Translations under genes and position numbers: made by a program | Shown here: positions 63,636 through 64,000 of the stretch, one piece after another | How positions within the stretch are numbered: position 1 is the stretch's first letter | Layout of the letters: each line of letters begins with the position of its first letter | Assembly (NCBI GenBank): GCA_963975575.1 | Contig: CAXBHL010000005.1 | Location: 1-64,000, forward strand | Length of the DNA: 64,000 nt | From: UBA6054 sp963975575 | GTDB lineage: Bacteria > Planctomycetota > Phycisphaerae > Phycisphaerales > UBA1924 | Direction: 5' to 3' | Notes under the pieces: model-generated | Seen by the model: only the letters and a program-made list of their open reading frames with translations | What the model was told of the DNA's origin: nothing | The model's database searches: none

Positions 63636-64000
63636 CTCAGGTGCTCCCGGCGATGGGCCGCCGCCGACGCGGGGACCGACCCGCACCCGGCCGGGCGACG
63701 AAGGCATGCTAGTGATTTTCCTCATTGCCCTCTGGCGGCTCGCGCACAATTCCTCCTCCCGTAGGCCGTTGCATGTGAGTGTAAGGTGTTTTGCCTAGTA
63801 TCCGTCCGGTGCGGACCGGGTGCTTGACCGGCGTTCTGGCTGGAAACCCGCGTTCCATGGGCGTTCTGGGGCCCATTTGGTGGGAAAATACGGAGAAACC
63901 TCTTGAACCGCACCACGATTTGTGTAACAGTTACAATCGAAGGCCGGGTTGGCAGATGTTCTGACCCCGGTCCGAGAGAGATACACAAAGAGGAGAAACC
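63636..64000. other. End-of-window intergenic region
   Basis: These 365 bp are visibly less GC-rich than the rest. They hold a palindrome TGTAAC-A-GTTACA at 63923-63935 with TACAAT overlapping its end (63932-63937), and a strong ribosome-binding site at the window edge. No gene is visible; the region is probably the promoter and leader of a plus-strand gene that starts outside. Confidence 0.55.
63987..63998 (+). promoter_or_regulatory. Strong ribosome-binding site for an off-window gene
   Basis: AAAGAGGAGAAA is an excellent Shine-Dalgarno sequence at the very end of the window, so a start codon is expected within the next few bases. Confidence 0.6.

Noticed and set aside
1..64000. Defence island, CRISPR array, integrative element or biosynthetic gene cluster.
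   Set aside because: Reading both strands showed no cas, restriction, transposase, integrase or large synthase genes; content and base use are uniform apart from the last 360 bp.

Overview
This 64 kb window is a chromosomal segment of a very GC-rich bacterium, most likely a planctomycete of the class Phycisphaerae. Several features point that way: secreted proteins ending in a short glycine/phenylalanine-aspartate dockerin-like tail that closes on Gly-Cys-Pro, lysine/alanine-rich histone-H1-like tails on an HU protein and on a DksA-like protein, a response regulator with an excisionase-type helix-turn-helix in front of its receiver, an oversized SecA, and a type II-secretion-like locus with duplicated pseudopilins. 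The assignment is inference; there is no rRNA in the window. I see no prophage, transposase, CRISPR array or recognised defence island.

Layout. 0-9.4 kb: an RNase HII-like nuclease overlapping ribD, then alkaline phosphatase, an orphan disordered protein, cardiolipin synthase, a YgfZ-type folate-binding protein, an M42 aminopeptidase, Dps and the HTH-receiver regulator. 9.6-18.3 kb: an exported HEAT-repeat protein with an embedded receiver-like segment, two GspG-type pseudopilins, a GspH-type pseudopilin, a small membrane protein, a GspD-type secretin and a TPR lipoprotein, all on the plus strand. 18.3-24.2 kb: recJ, a corrinoid adenosyltransferase, two coupled SpoIIE-type phosphatases and a MazG-like protein. 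24.4-33.9 kb: rpsL and rpsG separated by a strong terminator, a GNAT enzyme divergent from a ThiF/MoeB-type E1 enzyme, DinB, a metallo-beta-lactamase-fold hydrolase, a cupin, a helical-repeat membrane protein, a DksA-like/lspA pair, accA and proC. 34-41.5 kb: a methyltransferase-ABC transporter operon, divergent from a UbiD decarboxylase; DacB/PBP4, an orphan and a CheY-like protein. 41.5-51.7 kb: two dockerin-tailed secreted proteins, psuG, a secreted protein of unknown function, HU, an EEP-family phosphodiesterase, a 2-hydroxyacid dehydrogenase, a stand-alone TSCPD domain and a small exported protein. 51.9-64 kb: secA, a further pseudopilin, tRNA-Pro(CGG), a DUF4437 lipoprotein with a quinone-oxidoreductase-like gene and a divergent HxlR regulator, a voltage-gated-type ion channel, mgtE, a GNAT and a SnoaL-like protein. 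The window ends just before a gene whose Shine-Dalgarno site is visible.

How genes work together. The plus-strand secretion locus (pseudopilins, secretin, lipoprotein) lacks a visible ATPase or inner-membrane platform gene, so these must lie elsewhere. The methyltransferase, ATPase and permease genes are chained by 4-nt overlaps. The corrinoid adenosyltransferase and the TSCPD domain (normally the C-terminal part of the B12-dependent ribonucleotide reductase NrdJ) hint at AdoCbl-dependent deoxynucleotide synthesis.

The most striking pattern is in translation starts. Nine genes have no Shine-Dalgarno sequence but carry a TANNNT hexamer exactly 5 or 6 nt before the start codon, the signature expected for leaderless transcripts, while most other genes have clear GGAG/GAGG-type sites. 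Other leads are an arginine at position 88 of ribosomal protein S12 (the place of the classic streptomycin-resistance substitution), two small families of duplicated hairpin elements placed just after minus-strand genes, and the receiver-like segment in an exported HEAT-repeat protein. I did not find a clearly new multi-gene system.
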